A stretch of 64,000 nucleotides of DNA from Deroplatys truncata (Eukaryota > Arthropoda > Insecta > Mantodea > Mantidae), in contig CM060975.1 of assembly GCA_030765065.1 (NCBI GenBank), positions 202,468,007-202,532,006 of the forward strand, given 5' to 3'. Numbering within the stretch: position 1 is the first letter of the stretch; every line of letters starts with the position of its first letter. Positions 23,756 through 34,790 of the stretch are shown piece after piece. The position numbers and the translations under genes are program-made. Under the pieces are notes generated by a model that was not told where the DNA came from, did no database searches, and saw only the letters and a program-made list of their open reading frames with translations.

Positions 23756-24260
23756 TATTATGGGGGAAAGTAAATGCCATTAGTCTGTTTTATTTGGAGG
23801 ACTTTGTGATGGTCATTTTAAGCTCAATTTAATTTTTTTAAATGCAAACCTAGCTTTTCGATGTTTTCCACTCCTCATTAAAATCTAAACAACATTTGTA
23901 TAAAGCACGTTGCAATTGTTCTTACACCAACGTAAATAACAACGAAATGGCCGTGTATGAAGAGTGCAATGAATGGTTGAACCTTCCATGGATGGCCATT
24001 CGAGGGTCATTCAGAATTTTCGTTGTTCTTTACGTTGGTAAGAAGAATTGCAAGGTGCTTTATATAAAAGTTGTTTAGTTTTTTTATGGCAAATGAGAAA
24101 ATAACATACAAGATGTAGGTTCCCATTTAAAGAAATTAAATTGTCCCTAAAATGACCACCATAGCGTCCCCCAAACAAACATGGTATTTACTTTCCCCCA
24201 AACATCAAGCAACTTTTATTGCACTTCTTTCCACAACACGCTTAAATAGTCCACCCTGTA

Positions 24261-24906
24261 TATTCACTTTCCAGTCGGAATTAATGGCCCACCTCGTAAA
24301 TATGTTAATATTTCAATTAAATTATTCCATAACCTCACCGAATTATGGTTTCCCAGAGTTTTTCCTGCTATGCGAGTTTAAATTTTCTTTTTGCTCTATT
24401 ATCTATGTAATTGCAAAGCTGGCTTCTTTACAGGGCTATGAAATAATATTTTCTTTACCAAAGAATAAATAATAATAATCAGTGTGATTTCAATATGTTG
24501 TACTTTAGAATGAACGTTTCTAGGATTTCTCTCACTGCGCGATCGTGTAACCTGAACCGGTTTACGCAGACCAGTGTGCAAACTGCAGAGAAGATTTCTC
24601 AGAATATCATATGCAGAAGAACCTCTCCTATGACAGTAAAGGTGACAACAGAGCCGAAATGCGGTCAAATCGATAATGCAAAGGACAACTTCTTATAAGT
24701 GAAAATGGAAAAACCATGTTATAGTTCATGCCGCATCTCACAACTCCAACACAGATACTAGAATATTCAATAAGCTGTCATACTGTAGATCGGCTCTGTA
24801 AAAGATGGTAAGAGAAAGGTCATACAGAAATAGTTCTGGTTTTAGTCTCCCTTCCAAATTTATTTTCTCCTTCATCAAACCCCTGATAACGAGTGACGCA
24901 AGCACG
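24261..24906. other. Unassigned spacer
   Basis: Open frames at 24152-24472 and 24399-24668 have no recognisable domain. No repeat relationship found. Confidence 0.45.
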
Positions 24907-26501
24907 CAATACTCTCACGTACTTAATTTTAATCGAGGAAAACATTTGCAGAAATAGTTACACATTTCGTTATAGATGCAAAGGGAACAGCGAGAGTCAA
25001 ATGTTTAAGAACTGGACGCTATATGCTGACCATAAAATTCCATAGGTACTATTTCCATGACATCACGAGAAACAGCTGACTGTCAACAAGACTTCTAAAG
25101 AACGGCAAAGTATTGAACAATGCGAGTCATCAATATTGGATATCTCGAAAATGCATTATGCCACAAAAATTATTTAAAATAAATTATGAGTATTAAAAAG
25201 ATCTACATGCTTTGTATAGAACATTTTCGTCTATCGCTCACATTTACCAGTTATACAAGATTATATAACATTCCTTCTAACAGGAATACACAGGTATTCT
25301 CACAAAATACAAGATATCCGTTTTATTACTTTCTCTACTGCGTACAGTATTGATATTTCACCGTAAGTACATGTTTTGAGGCCCTCTGAATCCAAAAAGG
25401 AGTTTTTAGAAAAAGGTCCGTGTGTGTCTGGTGTGAACAATATAACTCAAATTTATGTTAATATAACAAAGTCGGATAAATACTAAACGTGGTACCTATT
25501 TAGGTTCAGTATTTTTCAAAGATGCGACACAAAGATTTTCAAGAAAATCCCCACTCCAGACTACCCTATACATGGAGCATTTTTCGAAAATTTTTATTTT
25601 CTTAAAAATGGCTCTTAACGATCTTGATTAAAATATCATATGTTTAAGATATTTTTATGGCAAATGAATGTATATCTTGAATTTTCTGGGAATGTCTCCA
25701 AAAGACTTCTTCATTCTGAATGAAGTTTGCATAACTGGTACACCCTAAGAGATAGACAAAAGTTTATTACACAAAAAATGTATATCTTGCTAAAACACAC
25801 AACTTATACCGTACACATTTTTGTTGTTGTTGAGTGAACCATTTCGAGGTATTCCTTGTTATTTTTTTTTTTTTTGAATTTTCCAATACTTATACTTTTT
25901 CTCAAATGGGAATTCGTTATTCGTTTTTTATGTCCTAGACATACAAAGAGAATGGAATGCTCCACATGGCAACCAGCTCTTAAAAGATTTGATTATCGCT
26001 TTGCAGCTACAAGAAAATTAGTAATAAGATTAATATCTCGATATCTCGATTAACATGAAGTAGACGGAGAATAAGCGTTTGTAAAAATAGTTGGTACAGT
26101 AGTAGGGAAAGTCATGCGAGTGCAATACATCTTGTTTTACATATGAATATCTGTAATATATGGTCTTTTAATGAAAACCGTTAGAGCCATTTTTCACTCT
26201 TTCATGTAAAGAGCAGTTTGGGGTGGGAGGATCTTCTTGAAAACCCTTTTATCTCATCTTTGGAAGACATTGAACTTAAATACCAAGTTTGGCGCTTATC
26301 TGACTTAACGTTTTTGAGTTTTGCTGTTTACAGACTTACAGACAGACACATAGCTACACACTCACACAAACGGAACCTTATCTAAAAATGCGTTATTTTT
26401 ATTTAAGGGGCCTTAAAGCGTGTATTTCTGCTGAAATCCCAATAACGATTTTTTGGGTGCCTTTGCCTTCTTACTGTGTATGAACGTGGTAAAGAAAGTA
26501 A
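24907..26501 (+). mobile_element. Rpt-A copy 8 (outer), split by copy 9
   Basis: The diverged-subfamily copy reads from ACTCTCACGTACTT at about 24907 to 25325, and continues after the nested element from 26134 to GAAAGTAA at 26501, with T next. The 5' tip is lost. The two halves align end to end with the uninterrupted family once 25326-26133 is removed. Confidence 0.8.
25326..26133 (-). mobile_element. Rpt-A copy 9, nested in copy 8
   Basis: Minus-strand copy whose 3' end TTACTTTCTCTACTGC follows A at 25325, and whose 5' end is diverged (ATACATCTTG). It interrupts the segment ATATACATTTTATTTGTCA of the outer copy. It contains a T-run and a TTG triplet variant near 25820-25870. Confidence 0.8.
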
Positions 26502-26534
26502 TAGTTTACAAGAGAAACTCCCATAATACATATC

Positions 26535-26702
26535 TAGGCTGGCCTCGTAACTTTTCGCTGCAGTTACTCGGCTCGCCTGCTGTGCGAGGTGTCCCGGGGT
26601 TCGATTCCCGGCTGGGGGATGGGAATTTTTTCTCTAGCCAAGATTATTCCCCATCCTCCCCAGAGTCTGAGAGTATAAATGTGTATGTCATATAATGAAG
26701 AA
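26535..26702 (+). mobile_element. SINE S4 copy 2 (partial)
   Basis: tRNA-like head with box B-like GGGGTTCGATTCCCGGC, then GGGGGATGGGAATTTTT and CCCCAGAGTCTGAGAGT as in the other S4 copies. The tail runs into the next SINE. Confidence 0.65.
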
Positions 26703-26744
26703 AGCCCAAGTTTACCAGAAATACAGCAAGCAACTACGAGTTAA

Positions 26745-27040
26745 TACCATTGTCTGTAGGTAATAATGTGTAGTTCCCAAGGTAGCGGGTTCAAACCCAG
26801 TAGAGGGCGATGGATTTTTTTCAGGTGTAAAAGTCCTTTGCAGGACTTCCTTCGGAAGGGAAGTAAAGCTGGTGGTCCCGTGTCGTAGATTTATGGCACG
26901 TAAAAGAACCTCAAGCCTGATGAAGAGGCCTCTGAGCACAATTTCCGGTCTTTCACGCTCAATATAGAATGGAACGATAAGACGCATAGTAGCTAGAGAG
27001 CGTCCATAAATAAAATTCAATTTATTTAAAGGAAAGACCA
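26745..27040 (+). mobile_element. SINE S3 copy 1
   Basis: Box B-like GGGTTCAAACCC at about 26787, then a body shared with 34136-34437: GGAAGGGAAGTAAAGC, CGTGTCGTAGATTTATGGCA, AAAAGAACCTCAAGCC and GAGCGTCCATAAATAAA at the 3' end. The box A half is diverged. No clear target duplication. Confidence 0.75.
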
Positions 27041-27459
27041 CCGATAAGACCATTGTAGTTAAAGGGCGGGGTTACAAATGGAACTTGAAAAAACAAATTA
27101 CGTATCTAACAGCAAGAGATCGTATTTAGTGTTTGTTCTGACAAAGTAATCATTTCTTTATTTTACGACTTGAATTCATTAAAAGTATTAACCATTACTG
27201 TAAAATATAAGAATTTAAGAACATTTGAAACATTTTTAGTTCGGAAATAAATTCACTATGCTTGACGTAGCAGTATTTTAAAGCTATCTTATATTTCAGG
27301 TAACACGTTATCTCATAATTGTTGCATTATGGCATTGCTAACGTGTACATAAATCGTTATTATGAGTCTCAGATTATGAAAATGTATATTTACGAGCCAT
27401 ATTTTTAAAGTAAGTACCGATAATTTTTTTAAAGAATGACAGAATATTATTTTACAAAT

Positions 27460-27640
27460 ACTTTATCATCATTCATTACCTTATAGCGTACACTACTTTC
27501 CCACATAGTCACCACCTTTATTCAGGCACTTATCGTAACGGAAAGCTAGTTGATATTGCGCTCTGATTCAATATTTCTGGCTCGGATTGAAATTTCTTCG
27601 GGATTTTTAACCATATTTTCAGTCACAAGCGCGTTGTATA
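27460..27640 (-). pseudogene. Mariner transposase C-terminal relic
   Basis: On the minus strand the segment near 27490-27550 encodes FRYDKCLNKGGDYVGK followed by a stop, the typical end of mariner transposases (consensus RYDKCLN-GGDYVEK). The adjacent 3' untranslated sequence (AAGGTAATGAATGATGATAA) is also shared with 36430-36480, so both come from one mariner family distinct from the element at 22266. Confidence 0.65.
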
Positions 27641-27879
27641 GAAACGAGCGCTCATAATAAGCACAGCTATCTACTCCTCATCTTATATTTTTACTGTCAA
27701 CGTTTCCTAGGGGGGTGTTGATACGGTTCATAGCGTAGGATTCAGTAAGATTATACAGTACATTTATTTTATTTGTTATTATTTAGAGAGCTTTTAGTAA
27801 ACATTATTGCATGCACCACGTACGCAATGGCTTTAGTGGACTTGTCCAGTATTTCGAATGAGGCTTACGTTCGAGATTG

Positions 27880-28180
27880 AGGCCATTATTGGTTGGAATT
27901 CTTCAATACTTTGTAATGTTTTTAAAGTGCTGTTGCTATTCACTGTTTTTGGGATGTCATGGAAACAGTATGCCATTTCAAGGCCAGCATTTAACGACTC
28001 GTTTTTAAACCTGTAGATATCAATCCGATTACTTCTATGCCCCTTGTACCTACAACGAAATGTATAATGTAACTAATTCTGCAAACGTTTGTCTGTATTA
28101 ACATGAAGTAGGTAGAAAAATAAGCTTTTTTGGGAATAGTTTGTATAAAGGAAACTCCTGTGAATGTATTACATAAACAT
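27880..28180 (-). mobile_element. Rpt-A copy 10, 5' part only
   Basis: Minus-strand piece of the diverged subfamily, from AATTCTTCAATACTTTG to AAAACTCCTGTGAATGTA-like sequence, matching copy 3. The 3' two-thirds are missing. Confidence 0.65.
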
Positions 28181-28703
28181 TTTAGTCTAAGTGCACCTTA
28201 TTGCGATGAAAGAATTTGTAAAAGCCTGTCAGCGAGGAGTGGCTCGACGGGTGGTCTTATGGCGTCATTCCGACACTTGACGACGAAAGCGCCGCACAGT
28301 AGCAAGAAGTAAACGAAGAGGAAAAACGCTTCAAGAAAATGCCGCGCAAAGCTAGGGTGGATACATATTTCAGTCGCGCGCCCGTCTCTGACAGGGTTAC
28401 AGCGTCAAGACTCATGTATACTCGCCACGTAACTTGATTTTAGAAACAGAACCACTTCTCTCTCAGACAGACATCATTTACTGACCGCAACAAACAAGTC
28501 TTGTAATCTCAAGCTCGCGTTCGTTCGGAAGGACCCAGGTTCGTACTTGATCAATGGTGCGCAATACCAACATCTTCTTTATCAAAGTTAACAATGGTCT
28601 CTTTAACCTTTGGAATCTGTGAAGCTATCAGAATGCGACTGGCGTAGCCCGGGAACTAACTTCATTGCGATCATCGTATGTCCATTTCAGTGTAAGCACA
28701 CTA
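28181..28703. other. GC-richer unassigned patch
   Basis: At 28220-28480 G+C content rises and a 32-codon frame beginning MPRKARVDTYFSRAP occurs at 28338. It is too short to assign. No splice or repeat context was convincing. Confidence 0.35.
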
Positions 28704-29765
28704 TGAGGCAGTATTTCAGTATTTTTAACACTTAAAGGATTTCAGTCAAATTATATAATATGTAAATTCAATATCAGCCCGCCTTGAAGCAATATGTGTA
28801 TGTAACAATAATTTGTAAAATATATGTAACAGTCATTGCATATGCTTATATTATTGTAAACTTGTTCAATAATGCTATGTGAATGCATTACGTAATTTAA
28901 TAATGTAGGAGCTGTGAGAATAATAAGTTAAAAGTTGCTAACAATGGGGTAACAATGAGGTAACCTTGAGGCAATAATGAGTTTGAGAGTTTAATAACGC
29001 TACTAGTCATTATTATAGCAACAATAATGTAATTTTAGTGACAGTTTATAAAATAGCCAATCAACAACCAGAAAAAGCTTTAGTTAAATTAAGGTATTCT
29101 ATTGGATTAGGAATAGCCAATCAGAGACTTAAAATACAGAAATTTACAAGTTTAGGAGATTGAAATCAGTTCAGTTGCCTGCAGATAACGTTAATAACCA
29201 GACGCAAAAAGTGTCCTCGAGAAGTATAATGCGTATTCCTGTGAGACAAAAACATAGTTTACGTATTAAAAAGTGCAAGTATTTAATAAAAAGAATCTCA
29301 CAGCTCTCTATATCAGTGAAGTGTTATTTAAATCGTATCAAGCATTAATAAAAGGAGTGAAGTAAAATTATAATCTGTCTAAGCCTACATTCTTGTCACA
29401 CCAGAACTCTGCCAAGAGATACGTGTCTCTAACAATAATACTGACGCAGCCGAGGCAAATATAAATATATAATATTTAAAGAATCAGTCAAACTACAAAG
29501 TTAATTTTTTTTTAAAGTTGGTGCAAGGGCCACCTGAAAGTACATTTGGGGCGAAGGCTACCGGAAACTGTTTAATATACATGAGGTTGCAACTACTACA
29601 AGTTCGGCTTCCCAACAGTTGAAATATAATACAACTCCTTCAATACAAACTACCTCAAATTGACGCCCAAAGCGTGGTGCTAATAAATAACATAACAAAA
29701 CATCTTCTCAAATTGGCATCCATACGTGGAGCTAATAAAATACCTTCTTCAAATAATATTATAAA
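28704..29765 (+). repeat. Rpt-C copy 2 (LTR-like)
   Basis: Starts TGAGGCAGTATTT (28704), the same start as Rpt-B. Landmarks in order: two CCAAT boxes (about 29057 and 29117), CTCACAGCTCTCTATATCAG, AATAAAAGGAG near 29346, ACTGACGCAGCCGAGG near 29440, and GACGCCCAAAGCGTGGTGC at 29662. The last resembles, from memory, the tRNA-primer-binding region of Bel/Pao LTR elements. A U3-R-U5 layout of about 960 bp is therefore possible, but no gag or pol follows, so LTR status is inferred. A short frame at 29160-29348 is not conserved. Confidence 0.6.
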
Positions 29766-29915
29766 TATTGCATCTCTGGCCTGGTGGTTAACCTGCTGAC
29801 CTCCAAACCGAGGTCCCGTGTTCGATTCGCGGCTGGAAGGTGGGAATTTTGTCTTTAGCCAGGGTTATTCCTCATCCTATCTAGACTCTGGAAATATGCA
29901 TGGATGAGTGTAAGA

Positions 29916-29961
<46 letters not shown>

Positions 29962-30120
29962 GAGAGAATTTAATGTAATAAGTAATAGCAAACCAGAGAT
30001 TAACACCACTGTAAGCGAGATTCATTGTTGATGGGCAATAGTTCCATAGGTAAAAAATCCGCCGATATGACCTTAGATGTTAAAGGTGACATATAAATGT
30101 AGCATTAAAGGAATATAAAG
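29766..30120 (+). mobile_element. SINE S4 copy 3 with TG microsatellite
   Basis: tRNA-like head with CTGGTGGTTAACCTGCTGAC and box B-like GTGTTCGATTCGCGGC, then GGTGGGAATTTTGTC and the S4 3' body (ATATGACCTTAGATGTTAAA). A TG tract at about 29917-29957 has grown inside the body where S4 copy 1 has only AGAGCGAGAGTGT. Confidence 0.75.
29917..29957. repeat. TG microsatellite in SINE S4
   Basis: About 20 TG dinucleotides followed by GAGGGAGAGAG. Confidence 0.9.
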
Positions 30121-30407
30121 AGAAAATTTGTGCATGTGTTTGTGTGTGTATGTAGGGTAATCTCGAAACTTACTCAACCCATTTTGATAATTTTTTCACC
30201 GTTAAAAAGCTCTGCTCTTTTTAACGGACGTGGGACCACAAAAACACTTTCTGATTTCAATTAATAAATCATTAAAGCACTAAAAAGGGTTCAAAACTTG
30301 TATACTAGAATATAAACATGTTGAAGTTATGAAATAACATTCTCGCAAAGAAGGCTTTGACTTTTACTTGAGATTTCTATGGAGTAATAGTTATTTATAC
30401 AACGATC

Positions 30408-30505
30408 CTATAATGGGAGTTATTAAGACGCGAGTGACGAGTAACTTTCGACGCTAGCGAGCGTCGAAAACTTCACGAGCGTCTTAAAAACCATTATATG
30501 AGAGT
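30408..30505. repeat. Nested palindrome near a recombinase relic
   Basis: An outer stem pairs TTAAGACGCGAG-type sequence (30421-30432) with GAGCGTCTTAA (30477-30487), and CTATAATGG (30409) with CCATTATAT (30491). An inner stem pairs TTTCGACGCT with AGCGTCGAAA around the AGCG turn (30447-30470). The whole could fold as a cruciform or long hairpin. It lies about 50 bp upstream of the recombinase-like frame. Confidence 0.8.
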
Positions 30506-30547
30506 TGCATGCAATAGTTTTTCTACATTTAGATATACAATAAATAT

Positions 30548-31065
30548 TTGAAATTAAGTTGCATACGAAAGAAAATAAAAGAGGTAAATCAATTTCTCGA
30601 TACGTACTTTAGATGCTCTTCGATAACAAGTGAATATCGATTCAAGGTCGCAGGTATTAATTTTACAAGATGGAGACAAATGTTTATTAGTGAATTTGAA
30701 GAGGTGGAATTTAGTTGTGAAAAATCAAAGAAAATGCATGAAAAAATGTAACTTCATTGTCAGAAAATGTGCTTATAGTTTACTTTGAAGAAATGTCAAA
30801 AACAATGAAATCCCCAACTTTATGGACAAATTATTCGGTGTTGAAGACTATTCTAAATGTAAAACATGGAACTGATATATCCAAGTATAAAAAACTGTAT
30901 TACCTGTTAAAAGAGAAATCAGTAGGGTACAGAGGGCAAAAAACCAAAAACATTTTTGTCAAATGCAATTAAAACATTCATTGATGAAGTACCTAACAAT
31001 ACGTATCTGATAAAGGTATATAAATATAACTTTTTTCGCAAAAATAAAGTGTCTTTCAGTGGCTC
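30548..31065 (+). pseudogene. Tyrosine-recombinase-like (Crypton-type?) N-terminal relic
   Basis: Two consecutive frames, 30548-30751 and 30757-30972, then a shifted continuation. The second contains SENVLIVYFEEMSKTMKSPT, then LWTNYSVLKTIL and DISKYKKLYYLLKEKSVGYR. After a frameshift near 30955 the sense continues as KTFIDEVPNNTYLIK. This order resembles the SAM-like N-terminal core-binding domain and linker of tyrosine recombinases that I recall from Crypton-type elements in insects (a KS.LW..YS.LK segment, then a KK-rich hinge, then F..E.P...YL). The catalytic R...HxxR...Y part is not found; the copy is truncated and frameshifted. Confidence 0.45.
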
Positions 31066-31089
31066 TGAGTAGAACAGCGTGCAAACGTG

Positions 31090-31130
31090 GAAATCTATAT
31101 CGAAATGAAGACCATTTCGATATAGATTTC
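31090..31130. repeat. Perfect 18-bp hairpin
   Basis: GAAATCTATATCGAAATG (31090-31107), a 5-nt loop AAGAC, and the exact reverse complement (31113-31130). The perfect pairing is unusual in this decayed region. Confidence 0.9.
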
Positions 31131-31219
31131 TAACGTCAAATGAACACATTTAACTATAGAAGTAAAAAAAATTGCTATTACTCCAGAGAAAACGCGTATA
31201 AAAAGACAAGAGCATGTGC

Positions 31220-31580
31220 TTCATGTTAAACAATATAATATAATCATCAACAATACGGTTTAGGCCATATAGCGTTCCGTCTCTAGTGTTAATCAAATTG
31301 GTCACGCCATCGTCTTCATGGTCGGCCTACACTTCGTCTTCCTTGAGGTTCATAATTTTACAATATCTAGGGTAGTCGGGTTGTCTCTATTCTAAGTGCA
31401 TGTTCACGCCATTCTGTATATCATGTTCTTGTTCTATTTCTAGGACACGAGGCACTTTCTATGGTCTATGGTGCAGTGTATGATTGTATTCTGCAACTCA
31501 GCTGCTTCTAATCTCTTTTTCTGTAGTGGAGTACAGGTCCAAATACCCTTAACCCAGCCTGTTGAAAATCACAGAGAATA
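31220..31580 (-). pseudogene. LINE C-terminal relic
   Basis: On the minus strand, broken frames contain GRRSVGRP-like and RRWRDQ-like segments near 31290-31340, the basic C-terminal motif common to many insect LINE polyproteins. Stops and frameshifts are abundant. The fragment is short and the clade cannot be told. Confidence 0.4.
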
Positions 31581-31599
31581 TAATATAATTATTAATATT

Positions 31600-32087
31600 A
31601 TAATAACCCTCACGTAAGAAAGTTTTGCCTAGTTTCCTTTGTACTTATTGTAATCAAGTTCGTTATGCAAGGCTTACTAAAGAATTACATAAAGAGAGAA
31701 AATTACTAGCTATAGAAAGTAGTGAGCCAAAAGTTTATAATTACCAAATGAAAAGTTTAATTTTCTTGATTATGCGGGTTTTCCAAAGAGTTAACTTGGT
31801 GGCCTCATAGTAAGGGATCATCTCTATTCCCTTGTATAGATATGTTAAGGATTTCTGCATTATGAGATTATTTCTGCACATTTCAAAACTATATAGCTTT
31901 TATATAATTAAATACCTAGAGAAGGACCAAAGAAATGGTACAAGGGTTTACAATTTCGCCTACTGATATTATGTAAAACAAATAATTCGACGATTCCGAA
32001 GGATGATTGTTCCATTGCCAAAGGGTACGATAGACTATGCAAGGGATTGGAAGAGTATCAGGTGGAGGTTAAGGAAGTTAGACGTCC
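31600..32087. other. Unassigned spacer
   Basis: The frame at 31625-31810 has no recognisable domain. No repeats recognised. Confidence 0.45.
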
Positions 32088-32350
32088 CACCGGGGGGATG
32101 GGAGAGTGATGTTCAAAACCTATTAGTCGTATCCTTGAAAGATCCAAATTCGGAAGTACCAAATCTGTTATTTAACCGAGATTTACGTCTTTGAATTATG
32201 CTGTTCACAAGCGCGCGCGCACACAGACCTTTTCCTAATAACGCTGTTTTCGTGTTCAGGGAGCTTCAAATCATGTGTTTCATGTGAAATCTCGATATCG
32301 AATATTTGGGTGGAGTACAATACTACTTCTACTTAATGAAAGTAAGTCGC
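32088..32350 (+). mobile_element. Rpt-A copy 11, 3' fragment
   Basis: Starts in the GGGGGGATGGGAGAG region and runs through TTATGCTGTTCACAAGC, a small CG/CA tract, and GAAATCTCGATATCGAATA to AATGAAAGTAAG. The 5' two-thirds are missing. The open frame at 32003-32194 runs into it from unrelated sequence. Confidence 0.7.
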
Positions 32351-32361
32351 AGAGAAATAAA

Positions 32362-32928
32362 GCAAGGTGGCGCCTCGCTAACGTGTGCGACTCGCATTCG
32401 TAAATACCGGGTTCGATCCCCGGCAAGCGCCCACTCTGACACATGGGTCTTTCGTGGTTTCCCCGGGTCGGCAGGCGAATGTTGGTTCATCTTCCACAAC
32501 GACTCTTGTGCCCCTCATTTCCTGTACCCATCATCTACCTTGTCATGTTTCAGGGTTGTAGGACCAGGCAACAGTATTCGGCATGTTGCGGCTGGGCGGT
32601 GGCTGTGCGCTCTGTAGAGGTTTCTGCTCGTCGCGGGACAGCTCAGTTAGGTTTTTCCTCCCTGAGGGATTGGGGATTCGGTGACGTGTGAGTGGGCCCG
32701 AGCGGAGAAAGGTGCATCAAATATGGAAACGTTAGGGACCCCGTCAATGCTTGCGCCCGTCGTCGTCATCCGGATCTCGTCGCCCTCGGGTCTCTCCCCT
32801 CATCTCTCCCTCTCAGGGGTCACGGTAGAAGCAAAAACTGCCGTTGTGACTTACTTGAGGTGCCCTGTCCTGCTTGCTGGGGCACCTCCGCTCTCCTTGC
32901 GTTTACCTTGTACAGAAAGTAATAAACA
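32362..32928 (+). mobile_element. SINE S2 copy 2
   Basis: tRNA-like head (GGTGGCGCCTCGCTAACGTG, then box B-like GGGTTCGATCCCCGG) and the S2 body: GTCTTTCGTGGTTTCCCC, GGCAGGCGAATGTTGG, CGTTAGGGACCCCGTCAATG and CCCCTCATCTCTCCCTCTC. It follows Rpt-A copy 11 directly. Frames at 32306-32932 are by-products of the GC-rich body. Confidence 0.75.
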
Positions 32929-33944
32929 ATAGTGTAAAGAGAAGGTAATTTGAACACAACACATTTGACTTTTTAAAACTTCGTTTTGTCATCATACGGC
33001 GCAAAAAGTTGATCGTAGCCAACTTTTATTAAGTAAACACTATCATTATCGCAGCAGAATTAAATTATGTATTTCCCGAAAAGGGAACCATTAACCTTTC
33101 AAATTTCAATGTAAAACAATTCAAGCGCTATTCAACATAAATGCATGAAAATTACCGGGTATCTTTATCGTGTACTAATGAATAAATATTTTGTATTTAC
33201 GTCACGTAACAAAATACAATTTTAAAATCAGAACACTGTTTTCCTTTATCAAAACTAAATTGTGTTTTTAAAGCATTTTGAAAGCAATAATTCCAGAATC
33301 CCTTCTAGTACATGTTTGGATGTTTGAAAGTTTTTATTTGGGGCTACGGTTAAGTGTTCACGTGAGAGGATACTGAAGTTATTTAATTTAGTATTTGCAC
33401 GTGCAGTTCTATTGTTTTCTTAATGTGGGCAATGGACGAGTGTCCATAAATGGCATCAATGTGCTGTTTCAGGATTTTTATGTATTAAAGCATTTGCTGG
33501 GGAACAATGTAATGATTTTCATTGTCTGTAGTGAATACTGAAATGGCCGATGTCAACATATTTTAAGCAATTTAGTTAAACCTGCTTAACATAATTATAA
33601 TAGAAAATTAAAATTTTCATCTTAAGCACCTTACTTTTCGAGAAAATGGTTCTAAAATGAAACACTGAATCATTTCCTTCGCATGCAAAAAAGTTTGAAA
33701 ACTTGAAACTTAATTTTGCATATTGATTCTCGAATGTACTTACAATCAAACATTACATTTTCGTAAAATTAACATGTTTTGTGAAAAAATAGTTATGAAA
33801 TGGACTTAACACTTTTAATTTTCTAAAAATAAATTATGTATTAAAATTTAAAAAACCACAAATCCAAAACTAAGCTTGATATTATCCATATCCAAAGAAG
33901 GTATACGTATAGAAAATACTATAGATAGAACGTATAGAAAATCC
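32929..33944. other. Unassigned AT-rich spacer
   Basis: About 1 kb of AT-rich sequence with no gene or repeat that I could recognise. Confidence 0.5.
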
Positions 33945-34790
33945 GCGGTAACATGTACGGTTCGCATTCGGTAGGTCCCGTGTTCGATTCCCGTCGGACC
34001 GGCCACTCTGATGTTGGGTTTTTCATGGTTTTCCTAGGTTTGTAGGCTATTACCGGGATGGTTACTCTTCTACCATCATTTCCTGTCATCTGCTTCATTT
34101 TTATATGCTTCAGGGTTATAGTAGCAGGTGATGGTAATGTCGTCCTCCGTAGTGTAGTGGTTACCATGCTAGGCTCTGGTTCCCGAGGCCGCGGGTTCAA
34201 ACCCGGCGGAAGACGATGGATATTTCGGGCGCAAAAATCCTTAACATGACTCCTTCTGAAGGGAAGTAAAGCCGGTGGTGCCGTGTCGTAGATTTACGGC
34301 ACGTAAAAGAACCTCAAGCCCGTTAAAGAGACCTCTGAGCAAAATTACCGGTCTATCACGCCCAATATAGAATTGGACGCTAAGGATCACAACAGTTAAA
34401 GAGCGTCCATAAATAAAACTCAATTTAATTTAATTTTAGGTGATGGTGCTCGATGCTGCGGCGCGACGGTGGAGTTTGTGCTATGTAGAGATTTCTCCCT
34501 GGATGGCCGGCTGATGCCCCTTCCTGAGCCGCGCTTTCTTTCGGGGACCCCCAGTTGAAGATGGACTCGCGCAGGCATCAGAATGGCGTCATTCTGGAAT
34601 CGTTCCCGTTCTTGCTATTCGCATCGTCATCCGGATCTAGTCTCCCCTCTATCCCTTCCTTCCACGTAAGTCACAAAGAGCTCACAGTGGCTTATGTGCA
34701 GTGCTGAGGTCCAGTGGCACTTTCGTCTGACTAATCCTACTTTAGCGAAAAAAGTCACCTGCTATTTGCGCACACTACTGATTTAAATAG
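33945..34790 (+). mobile_element. SINE S2 copy 3, split by SINE S3
   Basis: The head contains box B-like GTGTTCGATTCCCG, then GGGTTTTTCATGGTTTTCC and GGGATGGTTACTCTTCTACC as in the other S2 copies. The copy is interrupted at 34136-34437 and continues at 34438 with GGTGCTCGATGCTGCGGCG and CCCCTCTATCCCTTCC. Confidence 0.75.
34126..34447 (+). mobile_element. SINE S3 copy 2 with 10-bp target duplication
   Basis: The body at 34136-34437 is flanked by AGGTGATGGT on both sides (34126-34135 and 34438-34447). Box A is TAGTGTAGTGGTTACC and box B is GGGTTCAAACCC. The 3' end is AATAAAACTCAATTTAATTT, an A/T-rich tail. It is inserted in S2 copy 3, so it is younger than that copy. Confidence 0.9.

Larger units (their letters stand above)
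22179..24258. mobile_element. Rpt-D foldback element copy 1, split by mariner
   Basis: Long palindromic element with TA at 22177-22178 and 24259-24260. The left end is CAGGGTGAACCATTTAAG and the right end TAAATAGTCCACCCTG. Without the mariner inserted at 22266-23755 it is about 590 bp. The paired arms include AGTAAATGCCATTAGTC on the left and its complement-like ATGGTATTTACTTTCCCCC on the right, meeting near 23900-24040. The TA duplication and ends fit a Tc1/mariner-type MITE. It encodes no protein. Confidence 0.8.

Noticed and set aside
31090..31130. MicroRNA precursor
   Set aside because: The 18-bp stem is too short and too perfect for a metazoan pre-miRNA, and no flanking stem extends it.
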